Shown: positions 35,504 to 43,697 of the stretch, in pieces | Layout: every line of letters starts with the position of its first letter | How positions within the stretch are numbered: the first letter of the stretch is position 1 | Source of the DNA: CALLMM01 sp964429855 | Lineage (GTDB): Bacteria > Armatimonadota > Chthonomonadetes > Chthonomonadales > CAJBBX01 | Assembly (NCBI GenBank): GCA_964429855.1 | Contig: CAYSDM010000018.1 | Location: 10,150 to 74,149, forward strand | Length of the DNA stretch: 64,000 nucleotides | Reading direction: 5' to 3' | Made by a program: the position numbers and the translations under genes | Notes under the pieces: generated by a model | Database searches by the model: none | Told to the model about the DNA's origin: nothing | Seen by the model: the letters and a program-made list of their open reading frames with translations, nothing else

Positions 35504-35818
35504 TCAATGTCCTGAATCCAGGCGCGCGGTGTGCGTCTCCTGCTCCACCTGCCCGATGCGCTGCTCCAGCCGCGTAATGCGGCTCTCCATGCGCTGCAGC
35601 GCGGTGTCAAAACTCAAATTGTATTCCGTGCTGGTGTCGCGAAGCTCCATCATCTCATTCCGCAGGGCGCGCATCTCCACCAGAGAGTTTTGATCGTTTT
35701 TCCCGCCGGATTTGAGCTTAAGCTCCGCCACCTTCTGACGATACCTGATGAAGGAGTTCAGAACGCTGCCAACCGTGCTTATGCCCACACAGGCGATGAT
35801 GAATTCGAAAAAGCCCAT
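35504..35818 (-). CDS. Small membrane coiled-coil protein, paralogue B
   Basis: Second of four tandem paralogues, 104 residues. A transmembrane helix (about 3-23) without the IFGIP element is followed by a basic linker and LRDTSTEYNLSFDTALQRME, then SRITRLEQRIGQVEQE. The heptad pattern of Leu/Ile continues to about residue 92. Together with A it is one of the more divergent copies. Gaps: 14 bases after A and 10 before C. Confidence 0.75.
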   Translation of the reverse strand: MGFFEFIIACVGISTVGSVLNSFIRYRQKVAELKLKSGGKNDQNSLVEMRALRNEMMELRDTSTEYNLSFDTALQRMESRITRLEQRIGQVEQETHTARLDSGH

Positions 35819-35832
35819 TCTTCACAGACCCT

Positions 35833-36147
35833 CTAGGATGGAGAGATGCGTTGTATTCCCGTCTGTTGTTCCAGATTGTTAACGCGCTGCTCGATATTCG
35901 AAACCCGGCTTTCGATACGTTGCAGCGCGGTATCAAAACTCAGGTCGAACTCCGAGGTAGTTTCACGGAGCAGTTTTACCTCGTGCTGTATCTCTGTCAA
36001 TGTCTCCAGTAAACGTGTGTTGGATTCCGCAGGCGCGTGAGATCGTCGTATCTGCGCCATCTTCTGCAGGTGCTCAGTAATAATCGCCAGCGCGCCTACC
36101 CCGAAGATGATGCCGATGATAACGATGATCATGAAGCCAATGTTCAT
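35833..36147 (-). CDS. Small membrane coiled-coil protein, paralogue A
   Basis: First of four tandem paralogues, directly after hisA. 104 residues from the ATG at 36147; a TTG at 36165 overlapping the hisA stop is an alternative. Transmembrane helix about 3-25 (very rich in Ile), linker, then LRETTSEFDLSFDTALQRIE, SRVSNIEQRVNNLEQQ. The SFDTALQR core is identical in all four copies, while tails and linkers differ, which suggests duplication and selection on the core. Confidence 0.75.
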   Translation of the reverse strand: MNIGFMIIVIIGIIFGVGALAIITEHLQKMAQIRRSHAPAESNTRLLETLTEIQHEVKLLRETTSEFDLSFDTALQRIESRVSNIEQRVNNLEQQTGIQRISPS

Positions 36148-36161
36148 AAAAGCGCCTGTTA

Positions 36162-36905
36162 TCAAGATGCCTGTTGTTTTCCGGCGGCGGAGATAGCTTC
36201 CGGCAAACGGATCTTCCCGGCGTAGAGCGCCTTCCCGATGATGACGCCTTCCAGATTCGACGCTTTGATCGCCTTCAAAGTATGAATATCCTCCAGCGAA
36301 CCTGCTCCGCCGGAGGCGATGATCGGAATAGGAACAGCCGCCAGCATCTCGCTGAGCGCGGCAGTGTTCACGCCTTCGAGCATTCCATCCCGACTGATGT
36401 CCGTGAAGATGATCCGCTTCGCGTTCATCTCCACCATGCGTTTCGCAAAAGAGATAGCCGACTCGTCCAGACGCTGCTGCCAGCCCGCAACCGCCACAAA
36501 ACCGTCGCGCGCATCTATCCCGACAATGATCTTTTCTCCATACATCATCAGTGCGCTGCGGGCGATCTCATCGTTCTGCGCGACGCTGGTTCCCAGGATG
36601 ACGCGATCCACCCCCATATTCAGCACCCGCTCGATCACTTCCGTGCTGCGGATGCCTCCCCCCAACTGCACGGGGATGTTCACGCGCCGCATGATCTGGC
36701 GCACCACGTTCAGGTTGTGGGGCTGAACCATTCCGGCTTTCGCTCCGTCGAGGTCTACGATATGCAGGCGCGTGGCTCCTTCCGACTGCCATCTTATCGC
36801 GTACTTCACCGGGTCTTCGGAGTATATCTCCGCCTGCGTGAAGACGCCCTGCGTCAGGCGAACGCACTTTCCCTCTTTCAGGTCAATCGCCGGTATGATC
36901 TGCAT
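36162..36905 (-). CDS. hisA: ProFAR isomerase HisA
   Basis: Phosphoribosylformimino-5-aminoimidazole carboxamide ribotide isomerase of histidine synthesis, 247 residues, a TIM barrel. The first catalytic Asp is in IPAIDLKEGKCVRL and the second in IFTDISRDGML; phosphate loops are QLGGGIRS and IASGGAGS. GGGAGT stands before the ATG. It lies downstream of hisH as usual, but hisF, which normally follows, is absent and four unknown genes occupy that place. Confidence 0.96.
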   Translation of the reverse strand: MQIIPAIDLKEGKCVRLTQGVFTQAEIYSEDPVKYAIRWQSEGATRLHIVDLDGAKAGMVQPHNLNVVRQIMRRVNIPVQLGGGIRSTEVIERVLNMGVDRVILGTSVAQNDEIARSALMMYGEKIIVGIDARDGFVAVAGWQQRLDESAISFAKRMVEMNAKRIIFTDISRDGMLEGVNTAALSEMLAAVPIPIIASGGAGSLEDIHTLKAIKASNLEGVIIGKALYAGKIRLPEAISAAGKQQAS

Positions 36906-36964
36906 GGTCTTACTCCCGAATCCGGTTACAATTCCTCATAATCGGCTTTCAGTTTCCTAAAGAC

Positions 36965-37597
36965 TTACGCGCACAGGGTTGCAAAGTTTCGTAAAATTTG
37001 AAGTCCGACCCCGCCGCTCTTCTCTGGATGGAACTGGGTGGCGTGAACATTTCGCCACTCAACCGCGGCGCAGAAGTCGTATCCATATTCGCTGGTTGCA
37101 GAGACGATGGATGGATCGGACGGTTCCGGGTAGAAAGAGTGTACGAAGTAGACCCGATCGCCTTCCGAAAGCCCTCGAAACAGCGACGCCTCCGGTCGAA
37201 AATGGAGCGAATTCCAGCCGATATGCGGAATCTTAAGCGTCATGCGCCCGTTCCCGTCGGCGGAATCGAAACGAAATTTCACCACGCGCCCCGGCAGTAC
37301 GCCCAGACCCGGAGAGGTTCCCATCTCTTCGCTGGTTTCAAACAGCATCTGAAGTCCGACGCATATCCCCAGAAACGGACGCCCGGAGCGAATAAACTCA
37401 CGGGTAGCGTCCGTGAGGAGAACGCTCTCCAATCCCTGCATACAGTGCGTGAACGCGCCGACGCCCGGCAGCACCAGCCTGTCCGCGCGAAGAACCTCCC
37501 GCGGGTCGCTGGTCACCTGAACATCCACGCCGATATGTTTGAACGCTTTATAGACGCTGCCGAGATTGCCTGCGCCGTAGTCAATGATGGCGATCAT
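36965..37597 (-). CDS. hisH: Imidazole glycerol phosphate synthase glutaminase HisH
   Basis: Class I glutaminase subunit of the HisHF synthase, 210 residues. The catalytic Cys is in FLGICVGLQ, and the His-x-x-Glu is in QFHPEKSG; the opening IIDYGAGNL is characteristic. It supplies ammonia to HisF, which is not in this window. Its start overlaps the end of the PH-like gene by 17 bases, consistent with coupled translation. Confidence 0.96.
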   Translation of the reverse strand: MIAIIDYGAGNLGSVYKAFKHIGVDVQVTSDPREVLRADRLVLPGVGAFTHCMQGLESVLLTDATREFIRSGRPFLGICVGLQMLFETSEEMGTSPGLGVLPGRVVKFRFDSADGNGRMTLKIPHIGWNSLHFRPEASLFRGLSEGDRVYFVHSFYPEPSDPSIVSATSEYGYDFCAAVEWRNVHATQFHPEKSGGVGLQILRNFATLCA

Positions 37598-38162
37598 CTG
37601 TGTGCTGTGAGCTATCCTTTACCGTGGTTGGAGGCGACTCCGGCATGCTGTCGGAGTCCGTTTTCCGGAAAGTGATGGTCTGCGTGCGCGGAATGTAGGA
37701 AGCGATCAGACCCCAGCGCAGTTTTCCTGGGCGCGCCATCAGTTTCGCTTTCTCAAGAACCTGCCTCAGAAGGCGATCCCGCTGTGAGCGAGGGAGCCAG
37801 CCCGCCGAGATCGGTCCCTTATCGGTCTCGATGACAAAGGAGGTCCGCGTCTGATCCAGCCTCCGAACCGACTGCCAGGGGACAGATCGGCTGCCAAACA
37901 GATTGATGGAGCGAATGCCATCCTCCTGTACCACCACGCATCGCCGCATCGCCGCAGCCGCCAGAAGACAGGGAAGACCGATCAGCAAGGCTCCGAGGAG
38001 CCGTTTCGCTTCTCCGCCTGCGAAAAACGCCTGAATTTGCCACGCAGACGCTCCCGCGCAGACGATGCCGAAAAAAGTCAATAAAGCGCGGACCGTCACA
38101 GGGGGGCGGTAGACAACCGGAAAGGAGGCGGCAGCCGGTTTCCTTTCCTGAAAAGCGGTCAC
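37581..38162 (-). CDS. Membrane protein with a PH-like domain
   Basis: A 193-residue protein with two transmembrane helices (about 25-45 and 52-70) followed by a short beta-rich stretch (VVVQEDGIRSINLFGSRSVPWQSVRRL, here spanning about 75-105) typical of bacterial PH-like (bPH) membrane proteins. No histidine-pathway function is known for such proteins. It lies inside the his operon, 21 bases after the epimerase and overlapping hisH. Confidence 0.7.
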   Translation of the reverse strand: MTAFQERKPAAASFPVVYRPPVTVRALLTFFGIVCAGASAWQIQAFFAGGEAKRLLGALLIGLPCLLAAAAMRRCVVVQEDGIRSINLFGSRSVPWQSVRRLDQTRTSFVIETDKGPISAGWLPRSQRDRLLRQVLEKAKLMARPGKLRWGLIASYIPRTQTITFRKTDSDSMPESPPTTVKDSSQHTDDRHH

Positions 38163-38183
38163 CTGCTTTGAAACCTTTCCGGA

Positions 38184-39188
38184 TTATGCCTGACGGGTAT
38201 GCCAGGCGTTCAGCAGTTCCTGTTCGCGTTCCGGCTTCAGTCCGGCGCGCATCACATGGTCCGCGGGACGTTTCGCGTGCCATGTAAGCGTATCCCGAAC
38301 GGTGTCCGCCACCGGTCGGAAACGCAGACCACTGGCGATTGCCTTCCGGCAGTTGGTCGTCGAAAAGCCGCGATATTCTTCCGTCGTATCACAGGGAACC
38401 CAGAGCGGCAGTTCGCTCCAGGGCTGCGCTCCCTGTTGCAGCAGAAACGGCTCCGCAACCCAGGTCAGAGAGGCGTTGCTGCCGGAGACCGACACACATG
38501 TCTCTAGAAATGAACCCATCGTCAGGGAGTAGTCCGGCCCGGTGGCGTTGAAGGTTCCCGTTTTTCCGGTTTCAATCATGTTCAGATTCCACTCAGCCAG
38601 GTCACGAGCGTCAATAAACTGTACGGGCGATCCCGGGTTTCCCGGCGCAAGAACTTCGCCGCCCTGTGCGATACGGCGCGGCCAGTAGGTAAAGCGATCG
38701 GTCGGATCATGAGGACCGACGATCAGACCGGCGCGAATGTTCAACACACGACCGGGCATCGCGTGCTCCGCCGCCTGTTCGCAGAGCGCTTTCAGGGGAC
38801 CGTATGTCTCGCCGTTTACCTCCTCCACCGTCTCGTCTTCCAGCGTTCCGAGCGGTTCGCTCTCATCGGCGTCCGGCTTGCTAAACTCTTTATAGACCGA
38901 CAGACTGGAGATGAAGGTGTAGCTCCCCACGGAGTTCGCCAGTATCTCCGCGGAGGCGCGAACGATGCGAGGCACATACCCGCAGGTGTCAATCACGGCG
39001 TCCCACCGGCGTCCAACAAGCGCGTTCAGGCCGCCGTCCCGATTTCCGCGCAGCTTCTCCGTCTGCGGATAGAGGTCGGCGTTGTGCTCTCCGCGATTGA
39101 ACAGTGTCACGTCATACCCGCGAGCCAGCGCGGCTTCCACGATATGTCTCCCCAGAAAGATGGTTCCGCCCAGCACTAACAGCTTCAT
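38184..39188 (-). CDS. NAD-dependent epimerase/dehydratase (extended SDR)
   Basis: A 334-residue Rossmann-fold protein. The dinucleotide loop reads GGTIFLGRHI at the N-terminus; the catalytic Tyr-x-x-x-Lys pair is in ETYGPLKALCE, and Ser in FISSLSVY. The group includes sugar epimerases and plastid RNA-binding reductase-like proteins; the substrate is not known. Its ATG follows the hisB stop directly, so it belongs to the his operon transcript although no his step needs such an enzyme. Confidence 0.85.
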   Translation of the reverse strand: MKLLVLGGTIFLGRHIVEAALARGYDVTLFNRGEHNADLYPQTEKLRGNRDGGLNALVGRRWDAVIDTCGYVPRIVRASAEILANSVGSYTFISSLSVYKEFSKPDADESEPLGTLEDETVEEVNGETYGPLKALCEQAAEHAMPGRVLNIRAGLIVGPHDPTDRFTYWPRRIAQGGEVLAPGNPGSPVQFIDARDLAEWNLNMIETGKTGTFNATGPDYSLTMGSFLETCVSVSGSNASLTWVAEPFLLQQGAQPWSELPLWVPCDTTEEYRGFSTTNCRKAIASGLRFRPVADTVRDTLTWHAKRPADHVMRAGLKPEREQELLNAWHTRQA

Positions 39189-39794
39189 CTACAGAATGCC
39201 TTTCGTGGAGGGGATACCCTGTACGCGCTCGGATCGGGAGACCGCCTGCGCCAGCGCGCGCCCGAACGCTTTGAAAGCCGCTTCCACAATATGATGTCCG
39301 TTGATCCCGGCGAACTGCCGTAGATGCAGCGTGATTCCGGCATTGTGCGCGACCGCGCGGAAGAACTCTCCGACCATGTCAGAGGAGAAACCGCCTATTC
39401 GCTCCACCGGAATCTGTAGTTCGCAGACGCTCAACCCGCGCCCGCTGAGATCGAGCGCGCAGAGAACCAGCGCTTCATCCATCGGCAGAAAGGAGTCCCC
39501 ATAGCGTACAATCCCCGCCTTATCTCCAATCGCATCGCGAATCGCCATTCCGAGCGCAATGCCGACATCCTCCACCGTATGATGATCGTCAATGTGCAGA
39601 TCGCCCGTTGCCTGTACGGAGAGATCGAGCAGACCATGCCGGGCGACATGAGTCAGCATGTGATCGAAAAACCCGATACCGGTCTGAATCTCGCTCGTTC
39701 CAGAGCCGTCCAGATTCAGGCGAATCTCGATCTCCGTTTCGGAGGTTTTGCGCTGGATGATCGCCGCACGGGGGGGATGGCTGCTCTGGCTCAT
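39189..39794 (-). CDS. hisB: Imidazoleglycerol-phosphate dehydratase HisB
   Basis: Monofunctional IGPD of 201 residues, the standard length. Metal-binding motifs: GFFDHMLTHVARH, DDHHTVEDVG, and the second set NAGITLH and NGHHIVEAAFK. There is no fused phosphatase domain. The ATG at 39794 lies one base after the hisD stop; a longer frame covering the hisD end is a shadow. Confidence 0.96.
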   Translation of the reverse strand: MSQSSHPPRAAIIQRKTSETEIEIRLNLDGSGTSEIQTGIGFFDHMLTHVARHGLLDLSVQATGDLHIDDHHTVEDVGIALGMAIRDAIGDKAGIVRYGDSFLPMDEALVLCALDLSGRGLSVCELQIPVERIGGFSSDMVGEFFRAVAHNAGITLHLRQFAGINGHHIVEAAFKAFGRALAQAVSRSERVQGIPSTKGIL

Positions 39795-39795
39795 A

Positions 39796-41094
39796 TCAGG
39801 GCGTCTTCTCTTTCTCTTCCAGTCGAATACGCACCGCCTCCGCGTGCGCGTCAAACCCCTCGACGGAGGCAAAGTGTGTCAACATGGGAGCAATCTCCGA
39901 CAGAGAGTTGGGAGTACAGGAGATATAGTTAGTCTTCTTCAGGAACGTATCCACGTTCAAACCGGAGGAGAAACGCGCGGTTCCGCTGGTCGGCAGGGTG
40001 TGGCTGGGACCCGCAAGATAGTCTCCCAGGGTCTGCGGGGAGTAGTCTCCCATCAGGATCGCGCCTGCGTTGCGAATCGCTCCAAGTGCAGAGAAGGGAT
40101 CGCGCACCATCAGCGCGAGATGCTCCGGCGCGCAGAGATTTGCCAGTTCGAACGCCTGTGACAGCGATTCGGCGAGGATGATCGCGCCGTGATGGTCCAG
40201 CGCTTTTCGCAGAATTTCACGGCGGGCAAGCGCGACAAGCTGGCTTTCGATCTCTCGGGCGACAGCATTTGCCATCGCTTCCGACGGGGTAATCAGAAAG
40301 GCGGCGCATTCGGGGTCATGTTCCGCCTGTGTCAGAATATCGGCGGCGGCAAAGCGTGGATTTGCGCCTTCATCCGCCACGACACAGACCTCGCTGGGTC
40401 CCGCCAGCATATCTATATCCACCACACCATAAAGCTGCCGTTTCGCCAGATTCACGTAGATATTGCCCGGCCCGACCACCTTATCCACACGCGGAACGGT
40501 CTCCGTGCCGAACGCCATCGCCGCCACCGCCTGCGCTCCGCCGATCTTAAAGACGCGATTCACGCCTGCCAGCCGGGCCGCAAAGAGAGCCAGCGGGTGC
40601 AGGCTGCCGTCGCGTCTTGCCGGCATACACATGACGATCTCGTTCACTCCGGCGACTCGCGCCGGGATCGCGCACATCAGCACGCTGCTTGGATAGACGG
40701 CGGTTCCGCCCGGAACGTAGACCCCCACTCTCTCCAGCGGGCGAATGATCTGCCCTGTGATCATTCCCGGCTGAACATCCGCCCAACTGGCGCGCCTTTG
40801 AGGAAGGTGAAATCGCTCGATATTCTGCGCGGCGGTCTCTACCGTCTGCCGGGAGAGCGAGTCCGTCTCCGAACAGGCGGCGTTCCACTCGTCTTCGGTT
40901 ACCTCCAGAGAAGACAGTGTGGGGCAGTCAAACTGTCGGCTCAGTTCCAGAAGAACTCTGTCTCTTTGAATCTGCACATCCGCGATAATCCGGCGAACGA
41001 TCGCTTCTGCCTCGGGGCTGTCCTGAAGCGTGGAACGGGTCAATGCGCGGGCGGCAGCCTCATATCCCTGCCCGGCAACCGAGATGATTCGCAC
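39796..41094 (-). CDS. hisD: Histidinol dehydrogenase HisD
   Basis: Oxidises L-histidinol to histidine in two NAD-dependent steps; 432 residues. Recognised by GVYVPGGTAVYPSSVLM, VDKVVGPGNIYVNLAKR and DMLAGPSEV, the last two around the substrate and zinc site, and by LCAPEHLAL. The start is the GTG at 41094 with AAGGAG six bases upstream. It is the first gene of the his operon, driven by a near-consensus promoter. Confidence 0.96.
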   Translation of the reverse strand: MRIISVAGQGYEAAARALTRSTLQDSPEAEAIVRRIIADVQIQRDRVLLELSRQFDCPTLSSLEVTEDEWNAACSETDSLSRQTVETAAQNIERFHLPQRRASWADVQPGMITGQIIRPLERVGVYVPGGTAVYPSSVLMCAIPARVAGVNEIVMCMPARRDGSLHPLALFAARLAGVNRVFKIGGAQAVAAMAFGTETVPRVDKVVGPGNIYVNLAKRQLYGVVDIDMLAGPSEVCVVADEGANPRFAAADILTQAEHDPECAAFLITPSEAMANAVAREIESQLVALARREILRKALDHHGAIILAESLSQAFELANLCAPEHLALMVRDPFSALGAIRNAGAILMGDYSPQTLGDYLAGPSHTLPTSGTARFSSGLNVDTFLKKTNYISCTPNSLSEIAPMLTHFASVEGFDAHAEAVRIRLEEKEKTP

Positions 41095-41121
41095 CGTCAA
41101 CTCCTTCCTGCAATGTCTTTC

Positions 41122-41150
41122 ATTATACGCAAGGAGCAGAGGCAAGTCAA
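41122..41150 (-). promoter_or_regulatory. Promoter of the his operon
   Basis: On the minus strand, TTGACT (41150-41145) and perfect TATAAT (41127-41122) with 17 bases between. The leader to the GTG is only about 20 bases, so there is no room for an attenuator or T-box. Confidence 0.85.
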
Positions 41151-41235
41151 CTTCAGGCGCAATCAGCAGGAATCGCCCCTCCCGGACAGCGAATCATATA
41201 TGTATGAACCAGCGAACAGCAGATGGGTATCCGTT

Positions 41236-42267
41236 ATGAAAAAATGTCTCTATCCTGCGGCAGCTTTATGGATGGCGGCGGTCGGATACCTGACCCTCTC
41301 TCATCCCATGAATGATCTGGACATGGAGACAGGCGTCCCGGCAGTCCAGACGGAAGAGGTTGGCCTGGCGGCAGGCTACCCGGGAGATCGCGGCATCGAG
41401 CGCGATCCGTCTGTGCTGCTGGCGGAGAACTTCGAGAGCGGCGATCTCTCCTCTCTGGGTCAGCGATGGCACGAGGTGAACAATCGAGCGGGACGCGCGC
41501 TCCGTTTCAGTGATGATTCTCCCCCGGAAAGCGGCGGTAAACGCGCCCTTTGTATCACTGCCACGCTATCGGAGAATACCGGCGGACATCTCTATCGTAT
41601 GTTTCCGCAGGGAGCCGATACGCTCTATGCGCGTTTCTATGTGAAGTTTGCGGCAGACGCTCCCTATATCCATCACTTTGTGAATATCGGCGGATATAAT
41701 CCGCCAACGCGCTGGCCACAGGGACACGCCGGCGAGCGTCCGCGTGGAGATGACAGAATCACCGTCGGAATCGAACCCTGGGGAAACAACGGCAAGTATG
41801 CGTCGCCTGGAGCCTGGAACTTCTACTGCTACTGGCACGAGATGAAGCGTTCCGGAGATGGAAAATACTGGGGCAACAGCATCAAGCCGGAGAAGCCTCT
41901 GATGGTTCCGAAAGGGCGATGGCAGTGCGTGGAGGTGATGGTGAAGTGCAACTCCGCGCCGGATCGGTCGGATGGGGAACTGGCGCTATGGCTGGACGGC
42001 AAGAAAGTGATGCATATCCGACCGGGTTCTCCTTACAACGATTGGAGCGGGATGGGTTTTACGGCGCTCGATAAGGGCGGGCAGCCGTTTGCGGGCTTCC
42101 GCTGGCGAACCTCCCGCGACCTGAAACTGAACTTCTTTAATCTCTCTCACTATGTAACCGAAAACGCTGCCCGGCAGAACGGGCAGACTGAATCCGCGCC
42201 GGTCAACCGGGTATGGTTTGATAATGTGGTGGTAAGTACCCGGTACATCGGACCGATACAACGATGA
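41236..42267 (+). CDS. Secreted jelly-roll protein, polysaccharide-lyase-like
   Basis: A 343-residue exported protein: signal-like N-terminus (MKKCLYPAAALWMAAVGY), a short variable region, then a concanavalin-like beta-sandwich from about residue 60 (LLAENFESGD) to the end (VWFDNVVVSTRYIG). The pattern DTLYARFYVKFA resembles polysaccharide lyase 14-like or LamG-type folds that bind or cleave glycans. No catalytic residues can be assigned. The reading frame is open far upstream in the his region, but only the ATG at 41236 (or one at 41203) gives an export signal. It lies 16 bases before the ROK gene on the same strand. Confidence 0.75.
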   Translation: MKKCLYPAAALWMAAVGYLTLSHPMNDLDMETGVPAVQTEEVGLAAGYPGDRGIERDPSVLLAENFESGDLSSLGQRWHEVNNRAGRALRFSDDSPPESGGKRALCITATLSENTGGHLYRMFPQGADTLYARFYVKFAADAPYIHHFVNIGGYNPPTRWPQGHAGERPRGDDRITVGIEPWGNNGKYASPGAWNFYCYWHEMKRSGDGKYWGNSIKPEKPLMVPKGRWQCVEVMVKCNSAPDRSDGELALWLDGKKVMHIRPGSPYNDWSGMGFTALDKGGQPFAGFRWRTSRDLKLNFFNLSHYVTENAARQNGQTESAPVNRVWFDNVVVSTRYIGPIQR

Positions 42268-42283
42268 TTCGAGGAGAAGGAAT

Positions 42284-43684
42284 TTGGACATAACAACGGG
42301 TGTTGAGATCAAGATGGCGGTCGAAGCGCCGCTCGATAAGATGTTTCGCCCGGCGTCCCTTATCCATCGCCGGTTTCGCCAGATGGTGGCGGAAGCGGGG
42401 GGCGGCGTTCCGCTGCGGCTGGGTCTGGAGCGCGCAGACGGCTCTCTGTCGCTTTATGAGACGCAGGTTTTTGCGCCCGGTGACCCTCATTTTGCGCTGA
42501 ACCTTCCCTATGTGGAACGAATCGTGAAGTTTTTGCTCTGGCAGCGAGGCGGCTGGCGCGTCTTTGTGGGGGGACCTTCCGAGATCGGGCAGCATATTGC
42601 CGCCGTCTACTCGCCGACCGGAGCGCGCCATTTTGACCATGATTTCATGGGCGGAGTGTATGAGCATCCGTTCACCGTGACGGTGACCGATGCGGAGAGC
42701 GTGCCGGAGGAGAAGGAGACCTCCATTCCGCTTGGCAGGCACCTGGATGGATGCCGCGTAGGTTTCGACCTGGGCGCGAGCGACCGGAAAGCCAGTGCGG
42801 TGATAGATGGCGAGGTCGTCTTCAGCGAGGAGATTCCCTGGGACCCGCGTCCGCAAACCGATCCCGACTATCAGTATAAGGGGGTCATGGATTCAATTAA
42901 ACGCGCCGCCGCCCATCTGCCGCGACTGGATGCGGTTGGCGGGAGCGCGGCGGGAGTCTATATCAATAATCGTGTGCGCGTCGCCTCTCTTTTTCGGGGC
43001 ATTCCGAAAGACCTGTTCGAGCAGAAGACGGCGGATATGTTTCTGCGGATCGGCAAGGAACTGGGAGTGCCTATTGAGGTGGTGAACGATGGAGAGGTGA
43101 CAGCGCTGGCAGGCTCCATGTCGCTGGGAGAGAACCCGGTGCTGGGAATCGCGATGGGATCGAGTCAGGCGGGCGGCTATGTCAACGATCATGGAAACAT
43201 CACCGGCTGGCTAAACGAACTGGCGTTCGCGCCGATTGACTATCACCCGAACGCGCCGGTGGACGAGTGGTCGGGGGATGCAGGCTGCGGCGTGCAGTAC
43301 TTCTCGCAGGTTGGCGCGATCCGGGTGGCGGAGGGGGCCGGCGTTCAGTTTGAGCCGGGATTGACGCTCCCGGAGAAGCTGGAGGCGCTTCAGGCGAAGA
43401 TGCAACGCGGCGTGGTCTCCGTTCGCTGGGTCTATGAGACTCTGGGCGTCTATCTTGGCTATGCGGTCGCGCACTACGCCGATTTCTATGCGCTGAAACA
43501 TATTCTGGTGTTGGGTCGCGTCACCACCGGGCCGGGCGGCGACATACTGATCGAGAAGGCGCATGAGGTGCTGAAAACCGAGTTTCCCGAACTGGCGGAG
43601 ACGATTCGCATGGCGTTGCCGGATGAGAAGAGCCGTCGGGTAGGGCAGTCCATCGCCGCCGCCAGTCTGCCCGCGTTGAGATAG
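42284..43684 (+). CDS. Unusual ROK-family protein with N-terminal extension
   Basis: A 466-residue protein. From about residue 160 it carries the ROK sugar-kinase fold: GFDLGASDRKASAVIDG (phosphate loop, normally DxGGT), EVVNDGEVTALAGS, and IAMGSSQAGGYVND. The first 160 residues form an extension not seen in ordinary ROK kinases. The zinc motif CxCGxxGCxE of ROK is missing; only GDAGCGV is left. Sugar kinase activity is therefore uncertain. The start is a TTG preceded by GGAGAAGGA; an ATG at 42314 is an alternative. It is followed by a PIG-L deacetylase 13 bases on. Confidence 0.8.
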   Translation: MDITTGVEIKMAVEAPLDKMFRPASLIHRRFRQMVAEAGGGVPLRLGLERADGSLSLYETQVFAPGDPHFALNLPYVERIVKFLLWQRGGWRVFVGGPSEIGQHIAAVYSPTGARHFDHDFMGGVYEHPFTVTVTDAESVPEEKETSIPLGRHLDGCRVGFDLGASDRKASAVIDGEVVFSEEIPWDPRPQTDPDYQYKGVMDSIKRAAAHLPRLDAVGGSAAGVYINNRVRVASLFRGIPKDLFEQKTADMFLRIGKELGVPIEVVNDGEVTALAGSMSLGENPVLGIAMGSSQAGGYVNDHGNITGWLNELAFAPIDYHPNAPVDEWSGDAGCGVQYFSQVGAIRVAEGAGVQFEPGLTLPEKLEALQAKMQRGVVSVRWVYETLGVYLGYAVAHYADFYALKHILVLGRVTTGPGGDILIEKAHEVLKTEFPELAETIRMALPDEKSRRVGQSIAAASLPALR

Positions 43685-43697
43685 GAGAGAGAAGAAG

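Noticed and set aside
40189..41235. Upstream extension of the jelly-roll gene frame, giving a 692-codon frame
   Set aside because: It lies opposite hisD. The export signal begins only at the ATG at 41236.
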